Shown here piece by piece: positions 34,375-42,322 of a DNA stretch of 64,000 nucleotides. The notes under the pieces are model-generated. The model saw only the letters and a program-made list of their open reading frames with translations. It searched no databases and was not told the DNA's origin. The stretch is from Elusimicrobiota bacterium. GTDB taxonomy: Bacteria; Elusimicrobiota; Elusimicrobia; UBA1565; UBA9628. The translations under genes were made by a program, and so were the position numbers. Location: the NCBI GenBank assembly GCA_016194705.1, contig JACQAZ010000004.1, positions 186,001 through 250,000 on the forward strand. The letters run 5' to 3'. Position 1 is the first letter of the stretch, and each line of letters starts with the position of its first letter.

Positions 34375-37300
34375 CGGATCACTCCGAGTTTACCGAGCTT
34401 GTGGATGGCCGGGAAGCCGCCCTTCTTCGCGGTGATCGAGTAGATGTAGATCCCAGAGCCCACGCCCGACACATCCCAAGGGTAGTCGTGGGTGTACTGC
34501 GGCCCCTTGCCGTTGCCGTCGTCGATGATCTTGGGAGGCCCGAAGCTTCCCTGGCCGACGAGCTTACCGGACAGATCGTGGAAATTGATCTCGACAGAGT
34601 CGGCCAGACCTACCTGGATGCGGACCACGACGCTTTGGCCGTGACGAGAGGGATTTGGGAAGGCGTAGAGATCATGGAAGACGAAAGTTGGATCAGCGCC
34701 TAAGGCTGCAGGGGCCGAAGCGGCCGTCGAGGCGGGAGTAGCTCCTTGCGGCGCAACGAGCTGGTAGACCGAGAAGTGAGTAGTCTGTGCGCCGACCACA
34801 TGCCGCATTGTGTCCGCTGTGGAATCAAGCGGTTCCCAGCGCTTCGTGCTTGGGTTCCAGTACGCAATCTTGAGCGAGTGCGGGTCTGGCCCCGCCGTGT
34901 CGTAGGGCAGAGAGATCGTCGCGGGCAGAGCGAACTGCGTCCCATCGGGGCCGAACTCGAAGGGACTACCCTGGCGCTTGAGCTGCTGCAAGAGCGCCGC
35001 GTCCACGCGCGGCTGCTCGTCAGCGGGCGCCGACGCCGATAGCCTGAGTACGGTGATGTCGGTATCCTGCGAGAGAGCGTTCGCGGGTATGGCGACTTGC
35101 GCGCTGGTAGAGAGCTGGCTCACCGTCCCGCCCCGATCCGTCTTTACCTTGCCGGGGCTCGTCGTGCGCAGCAGCGCGGTGACGAGCAAAGGCGAGCCGT
35201 CCTTGAAGCGGCCCTCGATCGTCACGAGCGTCTGCTCGTTGACGGGCAAGACTGCTACCAATGCGGGGCGGTCGAACTTGATCGAGAGGTCCTGTATGCC
35301 GTCCGCGTTGGCGTCGCCGAGCGTGCCCGGCGGCTGGGGCAGCGGGGCCAGCGGCTGGGCGAGTCTGTTCGAATTGACCCTCGTGATCTTGAGCGATGTC
35401 GAGTCGATGTCGACCGAGGCCTTGGCGCCTTGGACCTCGATGACGGCGTCCTCGAACGGTGCGTTGGCCTTGAGGTTGATCGAGCTTGGATTGAAGGCCA
35501 GCGATATGAAGACGCCGGTCGAGAAGACCGTGAGGAATACGGACCTCTGCGCTTCCTGATTGCCCGCGACATCGATGCTGTGGAAGCTCAGCGTGTGGGT
35601 TCCGGCCGAGACGGTAAACGAGTTCGAGTATACTTGGGCCGAGGAAAAATCGAGAGAGAACAAGGTCTGAAAGACGCCCGAGCCCGTATCGACGGCCACG
35701 AAAGAGAGGGTGTCCGTCGAGACGATCGCGATCGATGAGCCGGAAACCGCCAGGCCGTCGACGAGAAGCGTGGTCTGTGGAGGCGTGGAATCGGCCGAGA
35801 ACGAGCTGATGAATATGTCAGTTCCGGCAAGCGCTGTAGGACTCGTCAAGTGGAACGGGACGCTCGTGCCGTCGACGGCCAGCCACGCGTCGGGGCTCAG
35901 CACGAGGCCGTTGGCGCCGGACGGGCCGGAGCTCGTCACGGCGCTCAGGAACTGGCCTTGCGGCGAGTATTTCCAGAGCGCCAAAGCGCCGCCGCCGCTC
36001 TGGTCCTTGAGCCGGCCGCCCGCGACGAAGTTTCCCGAGCCATCTAGCCCGGTGCCGTGCGGCAAGGCCGTGCGGCCCGCCGCGTCGGCCCAAGCGCGCT
36101 CTACCAGAGCATGGCCCGCAAGGTCGAATTTAGCGTATGCGAGGTCCGCCTCGCCCGAGACCCCAGTGCGCTGGGCCGCCACGAAAAGGGAGCTCGTCGA
36201 CACCTCAAGCCTGGCCTCGAGGCCGTTGGGAAAGCTCTGCAGGTAGCCCGGCCTGAAAAACGGCCCGCCGATGAGCCGGGTCCCGGAGGCGTCGTACTCC
36301 CAGATCCCTAAGTCGAGCGTGCCGGGGTGGGCGGGGTCCATCGAGTAGCCCGCAAGCCAGATGTTGTTTGATGCGACTTTCACGCCGAAGGCCGCGTCGA
36401 AACTTCCCCCGCGCGAGTAGATCGCGGTCCGGGTCAGGCTGCCTGTGTGGACGCAATAGCGCCAGAGGCTCAAGCCCCCGGCGTCGCCCAGCACGCCTCC
36501 CGCGATCCAGATGTCGCCGGTCGCGTCCAGGCCGAAGGACTTGCCGTCGACGCCGGCGTGGAAGCCCGAGCTTGAGACAAGGACCCCGGAGCTTGAGACC
36601 TTGTAGACGATCAGATCGAGGCCCAAGGTCAGCGGGCCCGACGCGCTGCCGACCGCGTAGGTCGCCCCCATCGTGTCGAAGACGACGGTCCAGTTGGACT
36701 CGTCGCTCGCGCCGGGAAGCACGGTCGAGGTCTCCGAGACCTTGCCGTCGGAGGACCAGCGCGTGAGCGTGAAGACGCCGTTGTCCTCGTTTTTGGCCAC
36801 TTCCCAGAGATTGCCGTCTTGAGCAGCCGCGATCGTGATGCCGTCGAAATTGATGCTGGGGGGCGGCCCGCCGCCTCCGCCGGCCGAGGTGCCGGTGCTG
36901 CAGGTCACGAAGGTAGGGCCGTACTCGAGGCCGTCGAGTCCAGTCACGGTTACGATGGGGATGTCGCAGCCTTGCCCGGGGCTTGCGAAGTTACAGACCA
37001 AGACAAGGTAGGTCGTTCCGGGAAGGAGGTTCGCAATGATGGTGTTGGTCCCCGCCGTGCTGATCGAGGGGATGCCGGACGACAGGCTGGCGCACGGATT
37101 GACGGCCGGGGCCGTCTGGTAAAGCACGGAGAACGCGGTGCTCGGGATGTTGTCGTCAAGACCCCAGTTGACGGCGAGGGTCGTGCTGCTGCGGCTCACG
37201 AGAGTGACGGGGCCGGCGGGATTGGTGCTGATCGCCACGCCGCCACCTCCCGATGGCGTGGACACGATAACTGAAACCATGTGCGGCTGTTCGGCGTTTC

Positions 37301-38663
37301 TAGCGCGGTCAATCGCGAAATAGAGGACGCTATGACGTCCAACTCCTAGGTTAAAGGAGGCTGAATAGAAAGGGACCTCGCACGTTCCAGCTGGGCCGAC
37401 GAAATCTGGCGCCGGCGCCGGAAATCCCACGATGCAGTCCGTTGTCGATTTATCAACCAGGAAAGCAATCGATGAAACCCCTACGGATCCGATGAAGGGG
37501 TAGTCGACCGCAGAAAAGCTCAAGACATCGGCAGTCGAAATCATGATATTTGCCGCCGCGGCCACGATGCTGTTGACGAGCAGCGCCGTCGTTGGAGCCT
37601 GAGTATCGGAGGGAACACCAACAAAAATGTCGGTTTCATGCAAAGGCTCGACGTTCTCGGTGTTATCGATGGAAAGGAATTGAAGGATGTGGAAGCCAGC
37701 ACCGACAGATATGGGCGCCGATGCGATAAAGAGTTCGTTCCTGTCCAATGAGGCAAGCGTACGGGACACGCCGGACGCGACGCCGTTAGAAACGGGGTCA
37801 TTGGCGCTTATCGAGAAGCTGGCCCCCTGTCCAGAGACCAAGATATTTCCTTTTGTATCGGTTGAGCTGCCGAAAGGCAATTGGAGTTGCGATTGCGGGG
37901 GTGTGCCGTCGGCGAAAACTGTCAGAGATTTTATGGGCTCAATATTCCCTGCGAAATCACGACTACCGTAGGAGAAAGCATGAACGCCCTCGGTGAATGC
38001 GGGTGGAGTCGTACTGTCGAATGGGGCCAGAATGCCCGAGCCCGAATCCATGGAGAACCCTGTAAATGCGACTCCAGAGGTCTTATGCTGCGGGATCGTC
38101 GGATCAATGGCGTTCAGAAAAATTCTGTCCGCGGCCGGCACGAAGATATTCCCGGTTGAGTCGGTAAAGGGACGGTTCGCGAATGATAGGCTCGTCTGGG
38201 GAGGCGCCAGGTCGGGAAATAACTGAGAAATGAGGACGCCCCCATCTCCGCTGACGCACTGGTAAAATATTGTCTGAAATCCATCCAGGGTGATCAAATT
38301 GCAGGTGACATGGTTCAGTTCAACATCGGGGTTATCCATACTGAGGGCTAAGGTAATCGAGGCCGATGAATTATTTGCAGAAAAGGCGTTCAGGACGACG
38401 AAGTCGAGATTGAAGGTAAAAACCTGTCCGGATGATATTGTTGCCGGGCCTACCGCCGATGTCGGCAGAAGCCCAAGCCAATTCGGTACGTTCGTTGCGG
38501 ATACCCGGACCCCAGTGAGCGTTTCTTGGACTGCCCCGAAGTTTGCCACCGGGAAAGGTATCCTGATCGTATCCGAAGGCTCGAGTGCCCGAGCGCTGGT
38601 GACAAGAATAGAGAGAGCAAATGTCGTCAATATTACTCGACAAAGGCGGGCATCCCAGCTCAT
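34371..38663 (-). CDS. Giant secreted multidomain protein with type IX-like/FlgD-Ig C-terminal domain
   Basis: 1430 residues. Start taken at ATG 38663 (ATGA overlap); a frame-compatible ATG at 38678 is the alternative. Signal peptide MSWDARLCRVILTTFALSILVTSARA. Residues about 150-470 hold Ig-like repeats, each opening near PPQTSL or PPQSQL. Two Gly-rich linkers flank a fibronectin III-like domain (about 475-600). A repeat-rich propeller-like region (610-960) follows, then another Ig unit, a ZU5-like segment (GGTVSQL...), and a C-terminal domain with YAFPNPSRHGQSVVVRIQV and GSGIYIYSIT. That ending matches type A sorting/FlgD-Ig domains. GC falls sharply upstream of about 37.25 kb. Confidence 0.8.
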   Translation of the reverse strand: MSWDARLCRVILTTFALSILVTSARALEPSDTIRIPFPVANFGAVQETLTGVRVSATNVPNWLGLLPTSAVGPATISSGQVFTFNLDFVVLNAFSANNSSASITLALSMDNPDVELNHVTCNLITLDGFQTIFYQCVSGDGGVLISQLFPDLAPPQTSLSFANRPFTDSTGNIFVPAADRIFLNAIDPTIPQHKTSGVAFTGFSMDSGSGILAPFDSTTPPAFTEGVHAFSYGSRDFAGNIEPIKSLTVFADGTPPQSQLQLPFGSSTDTKGNILVSGQGASFSISANDPVSNGVASGVSRTLASLDRNELFIASAPISVGAGFHILQFLSIDNTENVEPLHETDIFVGVPSDTQAPTTALLVNSIVAAAANIMISTADVLSFSAVDYPFIGSVGVSSIAFLVDKSTTDCIVGFPAPAPDFVGPAGTCEVPFYSASFNLGVGRHSVLYFAIDRARNAEQPHMVSVIVSTPSGGGGVAISTNPAGPVTLVSRSSTTLAVNWGLDDNIPSTAFSVLYQTAPAVNPCASLSSGIPSISTAGTNTIIANLLPGTTYLVLVCNFASPGQGCDIPIVTVTGLDGLEYGPTFVTCSTGTSAGGGGGPPPSINFDGITIAAAQDGNLWEVAKNEDNGVFTLTRWSSDGKVSETSTVLPGASDESNWTVVFDTMGATYAVGSASGPLTLGLDLIVYKVSSSGVLVSSSGFHAGVDGKSFGLDATGDIWIAGGVLGDAGGLSLWRYCVHTGSLTRTAIYSRGGSFDAAFGVKVASNNIWLAGYSMDPAHPGTLDLGIWEYDASGTRLIGGPFFRPGYLQSFPNGLEARLEVSTSSLFVAAQRTGVSGEADLAYAKFDLAGHALVERAWADAAGRTALPHGTGLDGSGNFVAGGRLKDQSGGGALALWKYSPQGQFLSAVTSSGPSGANGLVLSPDAWLAVDGTSVPFHLTSPTALAGTDIFISSFSADSTPPQTTLLVDGLAVSGSSIAIVSTDTLSFVAVDTGSGVFQTLFSLDFSSAQVYSNSFTVSAGTHTLSFHSIDVAGNQEAQRSVFLTVFSTGVFISLAFNPSSINLKANAPFEDAVIEVQGAKASVDIDSTSLKITRVNSNRLAQPLAPLPQPPGTLGDANADGIQDLSIKFDRPALVAVLPVNEQTLVTIEGRFKDGSPLLVTALLRTTSPGKVKTDRGGTVSQLSTSAQVAIPANALSQDTDITVLRLSASAPADEQPRVDAALLQQLKRQGSPFEFGPDGTQFALPATISLPYDTAGPDPHSLKIAYWNPSTKRWEPLDSTADTMRHVVGAQTTHFSVYQLVAPQGATPASTAASAPAALGADPTFVFHDLYAFPNPSRHGQSVVVRIQVGLADSVEINFHDLSGKLVGQGSFGPPKIIDDGNGKGPQYTHDYPWDVSGVGSGIYIYSITAKKGGFPAIHKLGKLGVIR

Positions 38664-39289
38664 TCTCTCATTGGCCATGTGGAAGCATTACAAAAGAATT
38701 CCTTCGACGACATATCGTAGTTCACGAACCACATGCTCGATCCATCACGCTTGACCAATCGATTCAGAGCGTTTCTCAGTGTCTCACGATGGAACTCCAT
38801 AGTGAGTTCACGTTTCTCATGTGCTCCGCCATATGTTCTGTAATCCCTCTTCTCGATTAAGCCGGCCTTTTCGCACAACCCAATCGCTATCAAGTAAGGC
38901 TCGGAGCTATTCGAGTTGAGCGACTGTACTCTGCTGTCGAGCGGATCGCGGTTTTTTCCCCCGGGCCAGTGTCCCGGGCGTGGCTCCATGTTGATGATGC
39001 CTTTCCTCACCTGCCACTGATAGGCGGGATATCGTGAGACGATCTGAGTTAGAACGTCCTTCACGGTACCTGAACTCATTATGAGCCGCGGCGAATTCTC
39101 GGTGGCCGCACTCTCATCGCCTGCCTGTGCAAAACCACACAGCAGGCGCTCTTGATAACATACCATCTCCAGCCCATCCTGGGCCGTCCGCCAAATCTGC
39201 GGTGGACCAAAGTGGCGGTTCAGGATTTCTATTGAGTCTTGTGCCGAAACCGGCATCACGAACATCACCACAGTTAGCACCTGGATCAT
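38660..39289 (-). CDS. Small secreted protein of unknown function
   Basis: 209 residues from ATG 39289, 1 nt after the preceding stop; this start exposes a signal peptide (MIQVLTVVMFVMPVSAQ). Two segments, VKDVLTQIVSRYPAYQWQVR and LRNALNRLVKRDGSSMWFVN, share the pattern of STN-like domains (helix then strand, as in secretin and TonB-receptor N-termini). The resemblance is weak and I do not claim a family. Cysteines at CYQERLLCGF and FFCNAS could form disulfides. It is part of the lower-GC segment and the secreted-protein operon. Confidence 0.7.
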   Translation of the reverse strand: MIQVLTVVMFVMPVSAQDSIEILNRHFGPPQIWRTAQDGLEMVCYQERLLCGFAQAGDESAATENSPRLIMSSGTVKDVLTQIVSRYPAYQWQVRKGIINMEPRPGHWPGGKNRDPLDSRVQSLNSNSSEPYLIAIGLCEKAGLIEKRDYRTYGGAHEKRELTMEFHRETLRNALNRLVKRDGSSMWFVNYDMSSKEFFCNASTWPMRE

Positions 39290-39290
39290 T

Positions 39291-41258
39291 TTATTGCTCT
39301 GTGCAATTGAGATTTGTACAGTCGCTACGGCTCGTACGAAAATGGTCTCCTTGCGCATCGGACTGCAAAATCAATGAGACCTTCTTTTCGGGCAATCCAT
39401 CGGTTACCTTGCATCCTCCTATCTCGATGGTTTGGTAGGCGACATCAGCGCAGGACTCGGTAATTCCAAGCGTGTTCGAGTCCCCGATTTTGTCGCCAAT
39501 GAAGCATTGGCCATCAGCACACGTGATCGGGTGATGCGTTTCGGGCCCCTTCTTCGCGGGGCACGCGGGTTTATTGGAGGAAAGCGGCTGGCTCCCGAAA
39601 ACCGTCTCAAACGCCTCAAACCCGCTTAGATCGAAGATTAGAGATAGCGTAGGATCGCTAGAAGCCGCACGAAACACGAGGGTGTAGTTGTCATCAATAC
39701 ACCACGCATTCGTAGTCGTATCGGCGGAATTGGTCTTGCAGAAGCTTCGACCTGCAAAAAATGAATGCTCGGGGCCTGGAATCGCGATCTGCCCTTGCAG
39801 TAGGCCAATAGGGCAAGATCCTCCTGGGGGTTGGAGGGGGTCCGGATTGGGAAGATCGGCGATTACGCGAATTGTATCTCTGCTCATGCAAACCGAGAGA
39901 ACCGGGACTACGCTGATTCCAAGAAAGCCCTGCCCAGAGCAGATCGTGGGATCAAGGGTCGCGGTAAACGCGGTGCTTTGGAACTGCACGTTGGTGAGGC
40001 TGGTCGGAGGGGATACCGTTGCGCAAATTTTCGCCATGCCGTTGGGTGAATAAGCAATCGCGAATGGCGGGTTGGATATCTTAGGCGGGTTAGGGCAGAC
40101 TTGGTGACCCGCAACAACAAGAGTCGGTGTGATCCCAAATATGAAGGTGCTCGCGGTGACAGAACGGTTTCCCACTTCGTCTGCGGCCTGAACCATGATG
40201 GTGTAGGAAGATTCCTGGAGAAGGTTCGCGCTTGTTATCGCCGAGTAAGACCAAGTACCAAAAGCTCCTGGTGAGGTCGAAATGAGGAGCAGTGGAAGAT
40301 CGATCTCTTGTGGAGAGAGCGCCGTAAAGCTGGAGCCGTTCCAGTATTTCCCAGTTGAGTTCTCATGCGCCCATAAAACCACATGGTCCATCAAGCCGAT
40401 GTCGTCGGCGGCTGTCCCTGCGATCCGCGCGAGTTCCGTCAGATCACATCCTGATGGCCCGCACCGAATGTCAAGGCTCGGCGTTGAAATCGCAACTGTC
40501 GGTGGCGTGTTGTCGATCGTAACGAGTCTGTGTTCCGCGGTCGCATTCGCAGCCAAATCATAGGTTAATATTCGTATATCAACAATTTCCGTTCCGATCG
40601 AACCGAGGACTGAAGAGGCGACAACCACGTTAAAGCTCCCTCCGGCCGTTGAGGTGGAGAAAAACCTTCCGAAATCGATAGTCAAATTTTGGATTCCGCT
40701 ATCGTCCGTCGCAAATCCACCTATCGTGATGGGACTTGAGGCAGGAAGAGTAGATCCGCTCACGGGGGTCAGAATTTGCAGCGAGGGTGGAGTCTCGTCA
40801 TCCTTGACAGTGACGGTCGGCGCTGTGAAAAAGTCCCCCTGGCTCGATTCGCAGATAATCGTCAAGGTATGCGCGGTCCCGGGCAGAAATCCCCAGCTCA
40901 AGTCGATATGTCCATCTGTATCCCCTACGGTATTCAAACGTACGGCGGGTCCGCCGTCTGTTGAAACCAATACGTCGAAATAAAGGGAAGTGCCATTGGA
41001 GTTAAGGCAGGTGCCCGCTGATGCTCCGACAATGCCGATTTGGCAACCTCCGAAAGCGAGATTGCAGTAGCCAGAATCGAAGGGTGTTGAATATTGCTCT
41101 TGGCACCAGCATGGATCCGTGTTTTCGATAATAGTGGCTTTGGAAGAACCACAAACCAGACACAAGATGCCGATAACAAAGAGAACTGTCTTGAACACTT
41201 GGAATAACGCAAACGGAAAAATTAGGTGTGAGTCTTGCTGCTGGATTAACGACTCCAC
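39291..41258 (-). CDS. Large secreted Ig-like protein, unknown function
   Basis: 655 residues from GTG 41258; a GTG 20 codons further in (MFKTVLFVIGILCLVCGSSKA) would give a cleaner signal peptide. Ig-like repeats follow: TPPSLQILTPVSGSTLPASS (near residue 155) and TPPTVAISTPSLDIRCG (near 249), each with ATDDSG/AADDIG strands as in bacterial Ig folds. The C-terminal third is Cys-rich and has no sorting domain. Base composition is about 50 percent GC in hand counts (39661-39720: 30 of 60), far below the flanking genes. First gene of the operon; a strong promoter lies at 41367-41395. Confidence 0.73.
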   Translation of the reverse strand: MESLIQQQDSHLIFPFALFQVFKTVLFVIGILCLVCGSSKATIIENTDPCWCQEQYSTPFDSGYCNLAFGGCQIGIVGASAGTCLNSNGTSLYFDVLVSTDGGPAVRLNTVGDTDGHIDLSWGFLPGTAHTLTIICESSQGDFFTAPTVTVKDDETPPSLQILTPVSGSTLPASSPITIGGFATDDSGIQNLTIDFGRFFSTSTAGGSFNVVVASSVLGSIGTEIVDIRILTYDLAANATAEHRLVTIDNTPPTVAISTPSLDIRCGPSGCDLTELARIAGTAADDIGLMDHVVLWAHENSTGKYWNGSSFTALSPQEIDLPLLLISTSPGAFGTWSYSAITSANLLQESSYTIMVQAADEVGNRSVTASTFIFGITPTLVVAGHQVCPNPPKISNPPFAIAYSPNGMAKICATVSPPTSLTNVQFQSTAFTATLDPTICSGQGFLGISVVPVLSVCMSRDTIRVIADLPNPDPLQPPGGSCPIGLLQGQIAIPGPEHSFFAGRSFCKTNSADTTTNAWCIDDNYTLVFRAASSDPTLSLIFDLSGFEAFETVFGSQPLSSNKPACPAKKGPETHHPITCADGQCFIGDKIGDSNTLGITESCADVAYQTIEIGGCKVTDGLPEKKVSLILQSDAQGDHFRTSRSDCTNLNCTEQ

Positions 41259-41341
41259 GGCTCGTCTGCCGCAATTCAGCTTTGGAACAGTCGGCTGCTG
41301 CGTAAGGCCTCCTTGGTGGGCCGTTCAAGATTCTAGAGCGA

Positions 41342-41362
41342 GGAGCGCAATGGCCGCGCTCC
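41342..41362 (-). repeat. Stem-loop at the 5' end of the secreted-protein mRNA
   Basis: GGAGCGC (41342-41348) pairs with GCGCTCC (41356-41362), loop of 7. The predicted transcription start of the minus promoter is near 41360, so the mRNA would begin with this hairpin, which could protect its 5' end. Confidence 0.5.
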
Positions 41363-41366
41363 GGCA

Positions 41367-41395
41367 AGTGTAACCCCTGTCACTGTCCTTGTCAA
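41367..41395 (-). promoter_or_regulatory. Sigma-70-type promoter of the secreted-protein operon
   Basis: On the minus strand TTGACA (41395-41390), a 17-nt spacer, and TACACT (41372-41367). Start near 41360 gives a leader of about 100 nt, the longest in the window. Confidence 0.78.
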
Positions 41396-41583
41396 CAATG
41401 AAGTTCTGCACACTCCTCTCGAAGCCTCGGAGCGGGTGCGGAACCACCGTCTCGGTTGGGAGCTCATGCGGACTCTACCAAACGGAACTACGGCCGGGGC
41501 TGCGTCACCCCCGCTTCAGACTCTCCAGAGATCATTCCATAGCATCGACGATCAGGCCGACCGTGCGGCGCCTGCGGCGGGCT

Positions 41584-41606
41584 CCCCGCGCGCTGCACGC
41601 GCGGGG
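41584..41606. repeat. GC-rich inverted repeat upstream of the nucleotidyltransferase gene
   Basis: CCCCGCGCG (41584-41592) and CGCGCGGGG (41598-41606) are exact inverted repeats around a 5-nt loop. It covers the expected -35 position for the -10 box at 41618. It could be an operator or a terminator stem; there is no U-tract. Confidence 0.5.
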
Positions 41607-41617
41607 CCCAAAAAGGG

Positions 41618-41623
41618 TAGAAT
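41618..41623 (+). promoter_or_regulatory. -10 element at the nucleotidyltransferase start
   Basis: TAGAAT ends 6 nt (all C) before ATG 41630, predicting a leaderless mRNA. Confidence 0.55.
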
Positions 41624-41629
41624 CCCCCC

Positions 41630-42322
41630 ATGATCGCCGTGATCCTCGCCGGCCGTCACGCCGAGCTCGCCCGCGAGGACGGAAATCTTTCGCCTAAAAT
41701 CCTGGCCCCGGTGGCCGGAAAGCCGCTGCTGGAGCACCAACTTTCCTGGCTCAAGGAGGCCGGCCTCAACGCCGCCGTACTGTGCGCCGGCGTGGGCGCG
41801 CCGGTCGTGCGCGCGAGATTCGGCGACGGCTCGTCTTTCGGCGTGAGCCTGCGCTATTTCGTCGAGGACGCGCCGCTGGGAACGGCGGGAGCCCTGCGGG
41901 CGCTGGGCGCCGCCTCCTTGCCCGAGAACATACTCGTGCTGCCCGGCGACACGCGGCCGGTCGGCGATGGGCGGCGCTTCATCGCCCACCACCTCGCCCA
42001 CGACGCGCTGGCGACCCTCGCCGTGCACGAGTGCGGGCACCCGCGCGACTGCGATCCCGTGATCCTCGGCCCCGGCCAGGCGGTCATGGAGCTGCCCAAA
42101 AGGCCGCTGGTGGGCGGCTACCCGATGGCGCTCTCCCCGCTCTACCTGTTTCGAAGGGAATTCCTGCGCGGCGTGCCCGAGTCGGGGGCCTGGGATCTCG
42201 TGCGCGACGCTTATCCCGCGATGCTGCGCCGTGGCCGGCCCCTGGCCGGCTACCTCGACAACGCCTTGGTCGTCGACCTCGCCTTGCCGGGCCGGCCGCG
42301 GGCCAAGGCTCGGGCGCGATGA
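41630..42322 (+). CDS. Nucleotidyltransferase-like protein with altered NTP-binding loop
   Basis: 230 residues. Fold features of sugar-1-phosphate nucleotidyltransferases are present: SPKILAPVAGKPLLEHQLSWL near residue 20, LGTAGALRAL near residue 83, and VLPGDTRPV where the metal aspartate is expected. The N-terminal loop should read LAGGxGTRL but is LAGRHAELARED, missing the Gly-Gly and the Thr-Arg that hold the nucleotide phosphates. It may therefore use a different substrate or have lost catalysis. It starts the third glycan block and overlaps the next gene as ATGA. Confidence 0.72.
   Translation: MIAVILAGRHAELAREDGNLSPKILAPVAGKPLLEHQLSWLKEAGLNAAVLCAGVGAPVVRARFGDGSSFGVSLRYFVEDAPLGTAGALRALGAASLPENILVLPGDTRPVGDGRRFIAHHLAHDALATLAVHECGHPRDCDPVILGPGQAVMELPKRPLVGGYPMALSPLYLFRREFLRGVPESGAWDLVRDAYPAMLRRGRPLAGYLDNALVVDLALPGRPRAKARAR

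Larger units (their letters stand above)
41259..41629. other. Divergent intergenic region of 371 bases
   Basis: No coding sequence is supported. It holds the minus-strand promoter (41367-41395), a 5'-end stem-loop of that transcript (41342-41362), a strong GC hairpin (41584-41606) and the -10 box of the plus-strand gene (41618-41623). On the minus strand an AAGGAGG (41313-41307) has no start codon at useful distance. Bases 41400-41580 show nothing recognisable. Confidence 0.6.

Noticed and set aside
41002-41367. Minus-strand open frame spanning the leader of the secreted-protein operon
   Set aside because: It overlaps the promoter and the signal-peptide region in another phase and has no features of a protein.
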